64,000 bases of DNA from Candidatus Hydrogenedentota bacterium (GTDB taxonomy: Bacteria > Hydrogenedentota > Hydrogenedentia > Hydrogenedentales > SLHB01), in assembly GCA_013359265.1 (NCBI GenBank), contig JABWCD010000030.1, forward strand, positions 1-64,000. The letters run 5' to 3'. This document shows, piece after piece, positions 39,040 through 48,289 of this stretch. The translations under genes and the position numbers were made by a program. Under the pieces are notes generated by a model. The model did not search any database and had not been told where the DNA came from. It worked only from the letters and a program-made list of their open reading frames with translations. Positions within the stretch are counted from its first letter, which is position 1. Every line of letters starts with the position of its first letter.

Positions 39040-39756
39040 TCAGCCGGTCTTTTCCATGAGGATCGGCGTGAGTATCGACGTCCAGATTTTGTAGCCTTCC
39101 TCGTTGAGGTGCAGACCGTCGGATTTCAGCAGGTCGGCGCGTGGCTTGCCGTCTGCGCCCAATAAGGGCGACGCAACGTCTACGAACAGGAGGTTCTTGT
39201 TCGCATTGGCAAATTCCTCGATTAGTGCGTTGGTCTTCTTTTGCTCGCCGAACTGCTCCCACCGCTTGATGCTCGGCTTGATCGAAAGCACGACGATCTT
39301 TGTGTCCGGAAGTGCGCCGTGGATCTTGGCGACAAACGCCTTGAAATCCGCGAACACCTCGTCCGAGGTCAGCCCAATATCCAAATCATTGTCGCCTTCG
39401 TAGACGACGACCGACTTAGGCTTGTATGGAATCACGATGCGATCGGCGTACTGCGCGGCTTCGCGAAAGATCGAGCCGCCAAAGCCCCGCTTGATCAGGG
39501 TGAGTTCGGGAAAGGACTCTTGTACGTCCCAGAGTGCGATGCTCGAGCTCCCGACGAACACGGTTGCGTTTTGCGGCGGGGCTTGCTGCTTGTCCGCTTC
39601 TTCGAACTTCTTGATTGTCGCTTCCCAGCGGTCCGGCGCCGGGAGTTTCGCGGCTGCGCCGAAGAGGATGAGCAACAGGATCGCGAGGAACGCGGGCAAA
39701 TAGCGCAGAACCATAAAGCGGACGAATTGATCGATCGAATGCGCCGCAGACGGCAT
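39040..39756 (-). CDS. Membrane-anchored SGNH/GDSL hydrolase
   Basis: 238 residues: an N-terminal membrane helix (about 20-37) then SGNH domain: block I FVGSSSIALWD with the catalytic Ser, Gly in RGFGGS, Asn in YEGDNDLDIG, and the Asp/His pair in SDGLHLNEEGY. Such enzymes deacetylate sugars or cleave esters. The ATG at 39756 has AAGGAG nine or ten bases upstream. First gene of the glycan operon with the NodB deacetylase and two propeller proteins. Confidence 0.88.
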   Translation of the reverse strand: MPSAAHSIDQFVRFMVLRYLPAFLAILLLILFGAAAKLPAPDRWEATIKKFEEADKQQAPPQNATVFVGSSSIALWDVQESFPELTLIKRGFGGSIFREAAQYADRIVIPYKPKSVVVYEGDNDLDIGLTSDEVFADFKAFVAKIHGALPDTKIVVLSIKPSIKRWEQFGEQKKTNALIEEFANANKNLLFVDVASPLLGADGKPRADLLKSDGLHLNEEGYKIWTSILTPILMEKTG

Positions 39757-39898
39757 GGCACACCGCTCCTTCGAACTACCCCGCGAATCGCACCGTACCT
39801 GGAAAGGCGCACCGCACATGCGCCTCTGGAGCATCATACTACCCGAAGAACGCGGCAAAAATCTAAGTTGTTAAGACCGCGATTGAGAACGGATGCCG

Positions 39899-41299
39899 CT
39901 ACGACGCCACCGTTGGGGTTGCCAGCAATTGCGGCGTGACGCGGATTGGGTTTGTATACGCCCACGGTGTCCATTCGCCGACGATGGACAATTCCGCTTC
40001 GACGCGGTAGTTGCCCGGCTCCGTCACCGCGAATTCGTACGTGCGCCCCTCCTTTTGTTCGACCGTATTTCCGTTGTGGACCAGGGTAAAGCGACAGGGC
40101 ACGGGCGACGCCGCGCGCAGCGTGAGACCGTTTGCGACCGGTATCTCTTCGCCCATGACGGCCTTCGCGCCGCTACTTTCCGCGAGGAACGTGAACCCGC
40201 GCGCATCGGCGAGCATGTCGAACGCGATGAAGACGCGGCCCGCGCGCAACGCGTCGAGCACGCCGGCCTCCGTCAGTTCATTCGCGAGGATGTGCGTGTT
40301 CACGAAGCGCAGGCTGCGGTCGTACTTGTCCATTTCGATGCGGAACAGGCGCCGTCCGGGTTCGAGCGGGCCGAAAAACAGGCGCAATAGTCCCCGCGTA
40401 AAAAAGTTCAGCGAAATCCCGCCGCCTTGTCCCTTGTCAGGGCCCGTGTCGCGAATTTGCAGTTTCCCGTCCTCGGTATAGAACCCTTGAATTCCCGAGT
40501 TCTGGTGCGCGTCGCTCGCGGCGATGCCGACGATTTTGCGCTTGGCGTTGAGATCGTCCCAATGTTTCAAGATGTCCGTTTGCCGGTCGAAGAGCAGGCG
40601 AAAGGTCTGGTCGGGGTACTTGTTCAACGAGAGGAGAAGGTCGGGCGCGATAGTCTTCAAGAACCGATCCACCTCGCCTTCGTCCTTTACATCCGTATGG
40701 AGGTTGTAAATCTCCATACCGGTCAGTTGTGGCAACTCCCATTCGCGTTCTTCTTCCGAGTGCGCGAAGAACAACACGCCGCCCTTCGCGGCGATCTCCT
40801 CCGCCATGGAAAACAGGTCCGCGTCCGTCGAGAATACGGTGTCGTCGGGAAGTCCCCACGGCATAAAGCCGTGGCCCAACTCGAACCCGCGCACAAACAA
40901 CACGTTCTCGTGAAGGCCCTTCCAACCCCATGAGTAATCTGCCTTGCCCTCGCGCGCGTGGTCAGTCATGCAGATGAAGCTGATATCCGCAATTTTCGCC
41001 GCGCGCAGGATGTCGGGAAACTTCATCTCGCTGTCGTGGGACAATTCCGAGTGGCTGTGACACACGCCGCGGTATTCCGTCCAGCCATCGTCGAGTATCA
41101 CCTCTTGCCGCGCGGCGCGGATTGCTTCCCATGCGGCGGCCTGCTTCGGGAACACGACAAAGCGGTTGTAGAGCGCGCCCCTGCACACAATCGCAAGCAC
41201 GATGGCGCCCAGCACAACAACGACAGCTACAAATTGAATGGCCCACCGCAGGATGAGTCGAAGCCAGGAAGTTTTCTTGTTCTCCACTGTTTCCACCAC
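39899..41299 (-). CDS. Membrane-anchored PHP-domain (CehA/McbA-like) metallohydrolase
   Basis: 466 residues: one membrane helix (about 13-38), then a PHP domain with the metal motifs GVCHSHSELSHD, MTDHA, FELGHGF, FAHSEEE and ASDAHQNSG, and a C-terminal beta domain (about 380-460). PHP enzymes hydrolyse phosphoester bonds; CehA-type members act on other esters. The start codon is GTG at 41299 with AAGGAG nine bases upstream. Probably monocistronic; 142 bases from the SGNH gene. Confidence 0.85.
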   Translation of the reverse strand: MVETVENKKTSWLRLILRWAIQFVAVVVVLGAIVLAIVCRGALYNRFVVFPKQAAAWEAIRAARQEVILDDGWTEYRGVCHSHSELSHDSEMKFPDILRAAKIADISFICMTDHAREGKADYSWGWKGLHENVLFVRGFELGHGFMPWGLPDDTVFSTDADLFSMAEEIAAKGGVLFFAHSEEEREWELPQLTGMEIYNLHTDVKDEGEVDRFLKTIAPDLLLSLNKYPDQTFRLLFDRQTDILKHWDDLNAKRKIVGIAASDAHQNSGIQGFYTEDGKLQIRDTGPDKGQGGGISLNFFTRGLLRLFFGPLEPGRRLFRIEMDKYDRSLRFVNTHILANELTEAGVLDALRAGRVFIAFDMLADARGFTFLAESSGAKAVMGEEIPVANGLTLRAASPVPCRFTLVHNGNTVEQKEGRTYEFAVTEPGNYRVEAELSIVGEWTPWAYTNPIRVTPQLLATPTVAS

Positions 41300-41492
41300 G
41301 GTTCACTACTCCTTCGTCGCGTGCGGATTCCCCCGGGCACGCCAAAACCGGCATTCTAGCGCATAGGGAAACGCAAAGGCACACAGGCGGATTTCCAAGG
41401 ATGAGAACGGGCGTGCCGCGGAGAATACGTTGCGCTAGCGATTTGGGTAGCATGATCTAGACACCCAGTATGGCTCAAGGTATAGCAATCGT
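41300..41492. other. Divergent intergenic region, nothing recognised
   Basis: Separates the PHP gene and the antitoxin gene. No convincing promoter pair or repeat is seen. Confidence 0.3.
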
Positions 41493-41744
41493 ATGTTAAA
41501 TATTTCGTCCGACATCGAACGGGAGATCGAGCGATGGGTCGCCAGCGGCGAGTATAGTTCGCCGGATGAACTGCTTCGTCCTGCGATTCGGGCCTTGGAT
41601 GACTCCAATGAAGTTGCTCAAGAGTTGCTGGAAAGCGAGTTGCTTAAGGGCCTCGAAGGCGATGACGTCGAATTGACACAAGGCGAGTGGTCGGCTATTC
41701 GGCGCGAGGCCGAACATGCGGCGGGGATCAATCGAAGTTCGTGA
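41493..41744 (+). CDS. ParD-type ribbon-helix-helix antitoxin
   Basis: 83 residues. The N-terminus (MLNISSDIEREIERWVASGEYSSPDELLRPAIRAL) is the family DNA-binding ribbon-helix-helix, the C-terminus the toxin-binding tail. Its TGA shares the A of the next ATG, as in intact parDE loci. The toxin frame that follows is cut short after 23 codons, so the gene appears to be an orphan. Confidence 0.8.
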   Translation: MLNISSDIEREIERWVASGEYSSPDELLRPAIRALDDSNEVAQELLESELLKGLEGDDVELTQGEWSAIRREAEHAAGINRSS

Positions 41745-41815
41745 TGGCGCGAATTGTTCGTCGCACCCGAGCTCGACACGACATAGACCGGCATTTCCAA
41801 TACATCACGCTTTGA
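41744..41815 (+). pseudogene. Truncated ParE-like toxin remnant
   Basis: Starts in the normal overlapping position and reads MARIVRRTRARHDIDRHFQY then ITL and TGA. The first 20 residues look like a ParE N-terminus (basic start, RARHDI, YI), but the remaining 70 or so expected residues are absent in all three frames downstream. About 60 bases further a repeat begins, so the toxin was probably deleted by a rearrangement. Confidence 0.6.
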
Positions 41816-41878
41816 CGCACTGTTCGGTTATTGAGGTGGATTAGGCACACAATGTTTCGTAGAGCCTCTAACATTAAT

Positions 41879-42004
41879 GCCGAAACCCCTTCAGGGTACA
41901 TTCCCTAATGCGGGTGGTTGGTTCCCAGGGTAGCCCCGCCTACGTCGAAGCGACTTCGGCGGGCCAACCCTGGGCTGCGCGCCGAAACCCCTTCGGGGTA
42001 AACG
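41879..42004. repeat. Direct repeat GCCGAAACCCCTTCRGGGTA with inner hairpins
   Basis: Copies of the word begin at 41879 and 41981; each contains a small ACCCC-TTCR-GGGT hairpin. Between them lies an imperfect palindrome (TTCCCAGGGTAGCCCCGCC against GGCGGGCCAACCCTGGGCTG). It occupies most of the gap after the broken toxin and ends close to the SPFH gene. Confidence 0.65.
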
Positions 42005-42044
42005 CAAAGACGTTATTATTGTACTCGGTGCGTTCGCGCCTGAA

Positions 42045-43127
42045 TCACACCTTCGGCGGAACCGGCGGAGGCACGGCGCCGAACAAGTTCGATACTTCCG
42101 CAACATCGGTGGCCGGCGTCCATTGCGCCATGCCTTCCTTCCAGACGAGAGATTCCCGCGTGAGGCGTCCGGACTTTATCTGTTGTTTCAGCGCCTCGGA
42201 ATCGAAGGGTCCCGTCTGTTGTCCGTCCACGGCGACGAAAATGGTTGCGCCCGGAATTGGCGGTGGGGACGCCATCGATCCCGCGGCGACGCCACCGACC
42301 TGGTTGGCCATCATCATGCCGACGCCCATGCCCATTGCGCCGCCCGCTCCGGGGTTTTTCGCGGCGTCGGTCATGGCGGTCGCGGCTTGGAATTGCGTAT
42401 ACGCGTTGAGGTTGCCGATCACGCCCATGCTCGTGCGCTTGTCGAGCGCGGCCTCGACCTCCGGCGGCAGCGAGATGTTTTCGACAAGCAGCTTCGTCAC
42501 CTGGATGCCGTATTGATCGAAATCGTTCGCGATGCGGTCGCTGATGAACTTGCCGAGTTCGTCGTAGTTCGCCGCCATGTCGAGCACGGGCATCTTGCTC
42601 TCGCCGATGATGTCCGCGAACCGTGAGACTATCAGATTGCGCAATTGCTCCGTCACGTCGTCTGTCGTGAAGGTACCGTCGGTCCCCACGATTTCACGGA
42701 TGAAATTCTCGGGGCCGGTGACGCGGATGCAATACGTCCCGAACGCGCGCAGCCGCACGGGGCCGAACTCGGGATCGCGCGCGATAATCGGGTTTTTCGT
42801 CCCCCACTTGAGATCGGTGAACTGGCGCGTGCTGATGAAATAGACTTCGCACTTGAACGGGCTCTCGAACCCGTACTTCCAGCCCTGAATCGTGGAGAGA
42901 ATTGGCAGGTTCTCCGTGTCGAGCGTGTACATGCCCGGTTTGAACACGTCGGCCAACTGCCCGCGGTCGATGAACACGGCACATTGTCCCTCGCGCACGA
43001 CGAGTTGCGCGCCGTTCTTAATCTCGTTGTTCATCCGGTCGAACCGGTGAACCATCGTGTCGTTCGAGGCGTCGAGCCATTCGACGATGTCGATCAGTTC
43101 GCCGCGCAGTTTATCGAACAAGCCCAT
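42045..43127 (-). CDS. SPFH-domain protein with C-terminal GYF_2 domain (YdjI-like)
   Basis: 360 residues: MGLFDKLRGELIDIVEWLD start, an SPFH/virion-core-protein-like domain (about 35-255; LVVREGQCAVFIDRGQLADVF, PVRLRAFGTYCIRV, LRNLIVSRFADIIGESKMPVLDMAANYDEL), a Gly/Met/Ala-rich linker (about 275-300) and a GYF_2-type domain (about 302-350; IFVAVDGQQTGPFDSEALKQQI, SLVWKEGMAQW). Bacterial homologues (B. subtilis YdjI) are part of membrane-stress scaffolds. No membrane helix. GGAGGG precedes the ATG. Confidence 0.9.
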   Translation of the reverse strand: MGLFDKLRGELIDIVEWLDASNDTMVHRFDRMNNEIKNGAQLVVREGQCAVFIDRGQLADVFKPGMYTLDTENLPILSTIQGWKYGFESPFKCEVYFISTRQFTDLKWGTKNPIIARDPEFGPVRLRAFGTYCIRVTGPENFIREIVGTDGTFTTDDVTEQLRNLIVSRFADIIGESKMPVLDMAANYDELGKFISDRIANDFDQYGIQVTKLLVENISLPPEVEAALDKRTSMGVIGNLNAYTQFQAATAMTDAAKNPGAGGAMGMGVGMMMANQVGGVAAGSMASPPPIPGATIFVAVDGQQTGPFDSEALKQQIKSGRLTRESLVWKEGMAQWTPATDVAEVSNLFGAVPPPVPPKV

Positions 43128-43236
43128 CGCGAGACCCTCCTGAAGAACCGCAGTTACCCGGAATTGTACACGAAAGCGGGGTGTCTTGATCGGCCGCGCC
43201 GCACACGGCCATACTATGCGCCGGAGTAATAACGCC

Positions 43237-43335
43237 ATGTACGTCAACGGCAAGGTCGTCTACATCACGGGCGGCTTGTTCTTCATTGCGATCCTGATCG
43301 TGACTACGCTCTGGTTTGTCGTCGGCACGCGGTAG
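43237..43335 (+). CDS. Tiny single-pass membrane protein
   Basis: 32 residues: MYVNGKVVYITGG, a hydrophobic helix (LFFIAILIVTTLWFVVG) and a short basic end. GGAG lies 10-11 bases before the ATG. No family recognised. Divergent from the SPFH gene. The composition is that of a real membrane miniprotein, but evidence is limited to this. Confidence 0.45.
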   Translation: MYVNGKVVYITGGLFFIAILIVTTLWFVVGTR

Positions 43336-43466
43336 GACGCTGACGGGGCTACGGACGCTGCAACCACCTACAAGACGGCTGGCTCGACAGGACTTCAGGA
43401 ATCTGATCGAAATTCATCGCGCACGCCATTTTTTCGTCAATGCCGTCAACGTACGAGGGATACGCC

Positions 43467-44912
43467 ATGCGACCCTTTCTCCGCGTGTCAGGAATAGTGT
43501 TGGGCGCAATCCTGGCTGGAGCGGTGGTTTACCTTGGCGCCCGTACGAACCCGCGCGTGAGCGTACCGCAAACGCCGGAGTTTGCGGCGCCCGTATCGGA
43601 ATCGTCCGCGCCCAAGCAAGCGTCGGCGCGGACCGTCCCGGCTAGACAATCGCGCGTGCAACCGGTCCCATCAAGCCCTCAACCCGTGCCAGTGGCAACA
43701 GAGTCCTCGCGCCCTAACCTTACCGGCACTTGGGAACTGTATCTGGAAAGGGAGGAAGGCGAGGTCCACGCCGTGGGTCGATTCACCTTGAAGCAAGACA
43801 ATGACGGTATCTCCGCCAAGTCATCTCACCACGGCAATGCATGCAGTGTTCTCCTGGAAGGTATGCAGTTTGAACTTTTCGAGGCCATTCAAGGTATCCG
43901 CACGCGTACGTTCGTAGGATCGTTGAATCACTCGAATACCGAGGTTGAGGGCGAGTATGAAGGGCAAGCAGCGCGGCTTGTGCGGCTCCCGGAGGATTTC
44001 CTGGCGAGGGAAAAACAGGAACTACAACTACGGAAGAGGCGGTATGCAGACGGCAGGATCGTCTACGATGCCATAAAGCGGTTTGCAGACCGGAACGGCG
44101 GCAAAATGCCGACATCGCTTTCGCAACTTACACCGGAGGATTTGGCGGACCAGTCACTTTTGGCAAGTTCTTCCGAACGCAGAATCACGTATAACGGGGG
44201 AGACATGGCCCAAACTAGTCGCGCTGCCGATCTTGCCCGCCAATTCAAGGAACAGGAAATATCGACGGAGGGGCTGCTGGAACACGAGCGCAAGCTACGG
44301 GAAATATGGGGGAGCGACGTCCCAATATCGTCTCCGGTAATTCGCATCGAATACGACAACCCTTCGTTGACCCTCGACGTTTCCATGTTCGGTTTGTTAA
44401 GTGCGGTCGAACCCGTTGCACGACCAAGCGAGGAGACTGCCGCCGTCACCGATGCGTTACGCGATCTTGAATTCAGTAACCTGAAACAACTCGGTCTTGC
44501 CTGCAAGATGTTCGCGAACGAGAACACGGGCCACCTTCCCGGCGGATGGCTCACGGTCTATCCGGAGTATCTGAAGGACGTCGCAGTTCTAAGGTCGCCG
44601 TGGGCGATCGAGGGGGCCGTCTCGTACGAGCTTCTGTTTCCGGGCCAGGCCGAACAGGACATGGAACGAATGGCGCGCCAGCTTATCCAAGACGGTTTGC
44701 TTGTGGTTGCAAACGCTTCAAACTATGAATCCGATTATGCAGGCTCGGGCGCTTTGATGCAGAGTATTGTCCCGATCGTCATATCGCGCGACAACCTGCC
44801 GGCCGATACGGAATACAAGCCCGCGCGGGCCGTGCTGTTTCTGGACGGGCACGTTGAGGCCGTGCCCCTTAGTGAATGGGACGCGCGGATCGCACCATTC
44901 GCTGAGCGCTAA
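43467..44912 (+). CDS. Membrane-anchored protein of unknown function, pseudopilin/H-x9-DG-like end
   Basis: 481 residues: an N-terminal membrane helix (about 7-25), a Pro/Ser/Ala-rich spacer to about 82, a beta-rich middle (LTGTWELYLEREEGEVHAVGRFTLKQD) and a C-terminal third beginning EFSNLKQLGLACKMFANENTGHLPGG and ending VLFLDGHVEAVPLSEWD. The last two phrases resemble the NLKQIG and DGH-V signatures of planctomycete DUF1559/H-x9-DG proteins, but the prepilin leader is missing. The ATG at 43467 with GAGGGAT upstream is preferred over one nine codons earlier. Function unknown. Confidence 0.7.
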   Translation: MRPFLRVSGIVLGAILAGAVVYLGARTNPRVSVPQTPEFAAPVSESSAPKQASARTVPARQSRVQPVPSSPQPVPVATESSRPNLTGTWELYLEREEGEVHAVGRFTLKQDNDGISAKSSHHGNACSVLLEGMQFELFEAIQGIRTRTFVGSLNHSNTEVEGEYEGQAARLVRLPEDFLAREKQELQLRKRRYADGRIVYDAIKRFADRNGGKMPTSLSQLTPEDLADQSLLASSSERRITYNGGDMAQTSRAADLARQFKEQEISTEGLLEHERKLREIWGSDVPISSPVIRIEYDNPSLTLDVSMFGLLSAVEPVARPSEETAAVTDALRDLEFSNLKQLGLACKMFANENTGHLPGGWLTVYPEYLKDVAVLRSPWAIEGAVSYELLFPGQAEQDMERMARQLIQDGLLVVANASNYESDYAGSGALMQSIVPIVISRDNLPADTEYKPARAVLFLDGHVEAVPLSEWDARIAPFAER

Positions 44913-45889
44913 CCAAGGTTAATGCCTTCGCCCTTGTCCTCGCTTGGGGCCTTCCGGCCAACTATTGCAGACAATGTCTTAAACGCTTCCGTCAACTCGA
45001 TGGGATAGAGCACAACGGTGTTCGACGCCGTCGGCCCGAGGCCGTCGATGGTTTGGAGCGTCCGCAGTTGCATGGCGCCGGGGCTGCTACGCATGGTTTC
45101 CGCGGCCTGGGCGAGGTTCAGCGCGGCGAGCTTGTCGCCTTCGGCCTTCGTGATCGTGGCGCGCTTTTCGCGCTCGGCGGAGGCCTGGCGCGACATCATG
45201 CGCTTCAAGTCTTCCGGTAATTCAATATCCAGCAGGCGAATCGAGTCGACGTGCAATCCCCAGTTCGACACGTGTTCCTGCACGATCTCCGCAATATGCT
45301 GCTGGATGCGCTCGCGTTCGGTGAGCAGTTCGTCGAGTGACAGTCCGCCCACGACGTCACGCAACGCCGCTTGGGCGTACTGCGCCATGGCGAATTGGTA
45401 ATCCTGGACTTTGACTATGGCGCGCTCCGGGTCCGACACGAGGAAGAACAGCGCGCCGTCGATCTCCGCAGGGACGTTGTCCTTCGTGATGACCTTTTGT
45501 TTTGGCACGTTGAGCACCAACGTGCGGGTATCGATAAACCGGACCCATTCGATAATAGGGATGATATAAAAGATTCCCGGACCCCTAACCGCATGAAATT
45601 CTCCCAACCGAAGCACGATGGCACGTTCCCATTGCGCGGCCACGCGTATGCCGCTGATCAAAATTCGAAGCACGATTGCCACGACGATCAGTATCACAAT
45701 GTTGGGCGGGGTCTGGACGGCCGGAGTTACAACGAAGTAAACCACAGGCGGGCCGAGGAGAACGAACAAGATAAGCGCCCGCAATGATAAGCCGAGCGAC
45801 ACGTGGCCGCGCGCAGGCTCCGCAAAATGCTTTCGGGGGGTACCCGACTGCATTTGCGACAGTTTTTCGAGGGCTTCACCAATATCCAT
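44909..45889 (-). CDS. Slipin (SPFH/stomatin family) membrane protein
   Basis: 326 residues. Two N-terminal membrane helices (about 33-55 and 60-83), then a stomatin-like SPFH domain (WERAIVLRLGEFHAVRGPGIFYIIPIIEWVRFIDTRTLVLNVPKQKVITKDNV, ALRDVVGGLSLDELLTERERI, LPEDLKRMMSRQASAEREKRA). The family forms ring scaffolds in membranes and is commonly paired with an NfeD protease-like gene; none is present. GGGGGG precedes the ATG. Its end overlaps the convergent gene by four bases. Confidence 0.92.
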   Translation of the reverse strand: MDIGEALEKLSQMQSGTPRKHFAEPARGHVSLGLSLRALILFVLLGPPVVYFVVTPAVQTPPNIVILIVVAIVLRILISGIRVAAQWERAIVLRLGEFHAVRGPGIFYIIPIIEWVRFIDTRTLVLNVPKQKVITKDNVPAEIDGALFFLVSDPERAIVKVQDYQFAMAQYAQAALRDVVGGLSLDELLTERERIQQHIAEIVQEHVSNWGLHVDSIRLLDIELPEDLKRMMSRQASAEREKRATITKAEGDKLAALNLAQAAETMRSSPGAMQLRTLQTIDGLGPTASNTVVLYPIELTEAFKTLSAIVGRKAPSEDKGEGINLG

Positions 45890-45981
45890 AGCAATTCCCC
45901 CCCTTCACCGACTGCGGTGTTATCTTGTATTTCCGATGGCGCTTCGCGCGTCTCCCAATCTCAGTCCAATGCGTTGATCGT

Positions 45982-46722
45982 CTACCTTTTCCGTTCGAGA
46001 ATCCACTCGATAACGGTTTCGTCGCCGTAGGTTTTGTCCCACGAATTGTGGTCCACTTCGGGGTATTCCGTGTACTCGATGTCGCCGCCGGCCTTCTTTA
46101 CGGCATCGACCATCGCACGCGATGCGGTCGGGTTTACGATGCTGTCCGAGCCGCCGTGAAACACGCGGATGGGGACCTTTGCCAGGGCGGGCGCGTCCGT
46201 CGTCATTCCGCCGCCACAGATGGGGAGCAGCGCCGCGAACAGTTCGGGGTGCGCCGCTCCGTAGGACCATGTGCCGTAGCCGCCCATCGAGAGGCCGGTC
46301 AAGCAGACGCGCGACTTATCGATGGAATACTCCGCGAAGCCGCGCGCGATTGTCTCGTCGATGATGTCGTGCCGCGCGTTCCAACCGCTGTCGGCAGGGC
46401 ATTGCGGCATGGCGACGAGGCACGGGAAGCGTTCCGGGTTTTTGCGAATCGCGCGGCCGATCCCGACATCCGTCTGTAAGAGGCCGTCGCTGCCGCGCTC
46501 CCCGCGCCCGTGAAGAAATACGATGAGCGGCCATTTCCGCGACGGGTCGTATTGGCGCGGGACATAGACGTTGTAGGCCAGTTGCTTGCCGCCCACGGTC
46601 ATCGTTTTGTTTATGAACCCGGTCGGCGGCCCCATGTTGGTGATTCTCTCTTCCTGTATTGTCACACAACCTCCCAAGAGCGCAACCGCAACGAGCGCCA
46701 TCGCCGGTACAATTCGATCCAT
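45982..46722 (-). CDS. Lipoprotein alpha/beta-hydrolase (feruloyl esterase/phospholipase-like)
   Basis: 246 residues. Lipobox ALLGGC (Cys about 19) gives a lipid anchor. The hydrolase shows FLHGRGERGSDG (oxyanion loop), nucleophile in GLSMGGYG, Asp in HGGSDSIV and His in EVDHNSWD. This is the Esterase_phd/peptidase-S9-like group active on acetyl- or feruloyl-substituted glycans. GGAAAGGG lies before the ATG. 24 bases separate it from the amine oxidase gene, so co-transcription is likely. Confidence 0.87.
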   Translation of the reverse strand: MDRIVPAMALVAVALLGGCVTIQEERITNMGPPTGFINKTMTVGGKQLAYNVYVPRQYDPSRKWPLIVFLHGRGERGSDGLLQTDVGIGRAIRKNPERFPCLVAMPQCPADSGWNARHDIIDETIARGFAEYSIDKSRVCLTGLSMGGYGTWSYGAAHPELFAALLPICGGGMTTDAPALAKVPIRVFHGGSDSIVNPTASRAMVDAVKKAGGDIEYTEYPEVDHNSWDKTYGDETVIEWILERKR

Positions 46723-46746
46723 GTAACACCCTTTCCAGTCTTATCG

Positions 46747-48186
46747 CTACGTCAACCGCGCCAGAACCTCATCGGCTGCGCGTTCGCCGGAGCGCACGGC
46801 GCCGTCCATGTATCCGCACCACTCGTCGCTGGTTTCCGTGCCCGCCCAATGAATTCGTCCGACGGGCGCGCGCAACGCTTTGCCGTAGGACGTCATCACG
46901 CCCGGCCCCATATACGCTTCGTAGCAGCCACCGGACCATTCCTCTTCGAGCCAGTTTTTCTCGATGTATTCCTTCGGTTGGGCGGCCCTGTCTCCATAGC
47001 ACTCGACAAACTGCTTCAGAATCGCGTCGCGCCGTTCGGCGGGCGATTTTTCCGTCCACGCGCGCGCGGCATCGCCTGCGATGAAACCGATGAGCGAGCC
47101 CTCCGCGCTTCCCTCCGGCGTATCGTCAAACGCTGCGCACAGCGGCCCGTCGTCCGAGGCGATCTCCCCCGAGAATCCGTCGCCGCGCCAAAAGGGTTTG
47201 TCGTAGACCATGATGCACTTGATGATCGAACCCATTGGCATGCGCTGGGTAAGTTGCGAACGCAATGCAGGCAGCGACGGGTCGTACGCGATGCGCCCTG
47301 CGAGGAACGGCGGCACGGCAACAATTGTGTATGCGCCGTTGTATTCGCCGGAGTCCGCAATCACCTTCACGCCGTCGCCGCCGTGCCGAATTGCGCGGAC
47401 AGGGCTGTTCAGCCGCAGCCCATCGCCGAGTTGCGCGGCAAGCCGATCCGAGATTTGTTGTGTGCCGCCATGCACGCGCGTTTCCTGCGCACCGCCGGTG
47501 ATTCCGATCAGCTTCTCCAGCGACCCGCCCGATCGCAGATAGTAGAGGAAAAACAAGAACGAGATATCGCCGGCCTCCGCGCCAAACACGGATTGCGCGA
47601 CGATGTCGAGCAGCGCTTGCGCCTTCGACGTGCGCAGGTACTGCCGCTTCCATGTCTCGAGCGTGACATTGTCCCACGCTTGCGCGCGTTCCGCAGCGTA
47701 CGGGGCGTCCAGCGGTATCGTCTTGGCAAACTTGTCCAACTGCGAAAACATCCGCGCAAGGTCGAGTTTTGCCAGAAGGGGCAGTGCCGGAATGTCGCCT
47801 TCGTACGTCCGCAGTTTGCCCTCGATTTTCAGAATCTTCGTGCCCGCGTGGGGCTGCTGATACGTCCGCAAACCAAATTCATTTACCAAGGCCAGCATGC
47901 GGTCTTGGCCCGGCCCGATCCATTGCCCGCCTACGTCGAGCATCTCGCCGCTCTGCGTCGCCTGCGCGAGCGTGCGGCCGCCAACGCGGTCGCGCGCTTC
48001 GAGCACAATGACGGATTTCCCTTTTCGGGCCAGCTCGCGTGCGGCGGTCAGCCCCGCGAGCCCTGCGCCGACGACGATGACATCCGCGTGCGTGCGCGGT
48101 GCGCCTTGCGCGTGCGCCGATCGGCTGCCCGCCGCAATTCCCAACGCGGCGGCATTGCCCAAGAATTGTCGTCGTGATTGTGGCAT
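46747..48186 (-). CDS. Tat-exported flavin monoamine oxidase family protein
   Basis: 479 residues. Twin-arginine signal (SRRQFLGNAAALGIAAG), then the FAD-binding Rossmann motif VIVVGAGLAGLTAARELARKGKSVIVLEARDRVGGRT (about 36-71). C-terminal flavin motif GRIHWAGTETSDEWCGYMDGAVRSGERAADEV. The family oxidises amines or amino acids to aldehydes with H2O2; the substrate is unknown. Export by Tat fits a preloaded FAD. Confidence 0.93.
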   Translation of the reverse strand: MPQSRRQFLGNAAALGIAAGSRSAHAQGAPRTHADVIVVGAGLAGLTAARELARKGKSVIVLEARDRVGGRTLAQATQSGEMLDVGGQWIGPGQDRMLALVNEFGLRTYQQPHAGTKILKIEGKLRTYEGDIPALPLLAKLDLARMFSQLDKFAKTIPLDAPYAAERAQAWDNVTLETWKRQYLRTSKAQALLDIVAQSVFGAEAGDISFLFFLYYLRSGGSLEKLIGITGGAQETRVHGGTQQISDRLAAQLGDGLRLNSPVRAIRHGGDGVKVIADSGEYNGAYTIVAVPPFLAGRIAYDPSLPALRSQLTQRMPMGSIIKCIMVYDKPFWRGDGFSGEIASDDGPLCAAFDDTPEGSAEGSLIGFIAGDAARAWTEKSPAERRDAILKQFVECYGDRAAQPKEYIEKNWLEEEWSGGCYEAYMGPGVMTSYGKALRAPVGRIHWAGTETSDEWCGYMDGAVRSGERAADEVLARLT

Positions 48187-48289
48187 TTGACTCGTGTTCC
48201 CCCGGGTTCCCCGACAGACTCGCGTTGGCTAACACAGCCCGCGCCGCGCTAGTATACCGGGCTTCACCGCTCGCAATACACGCACAAAC

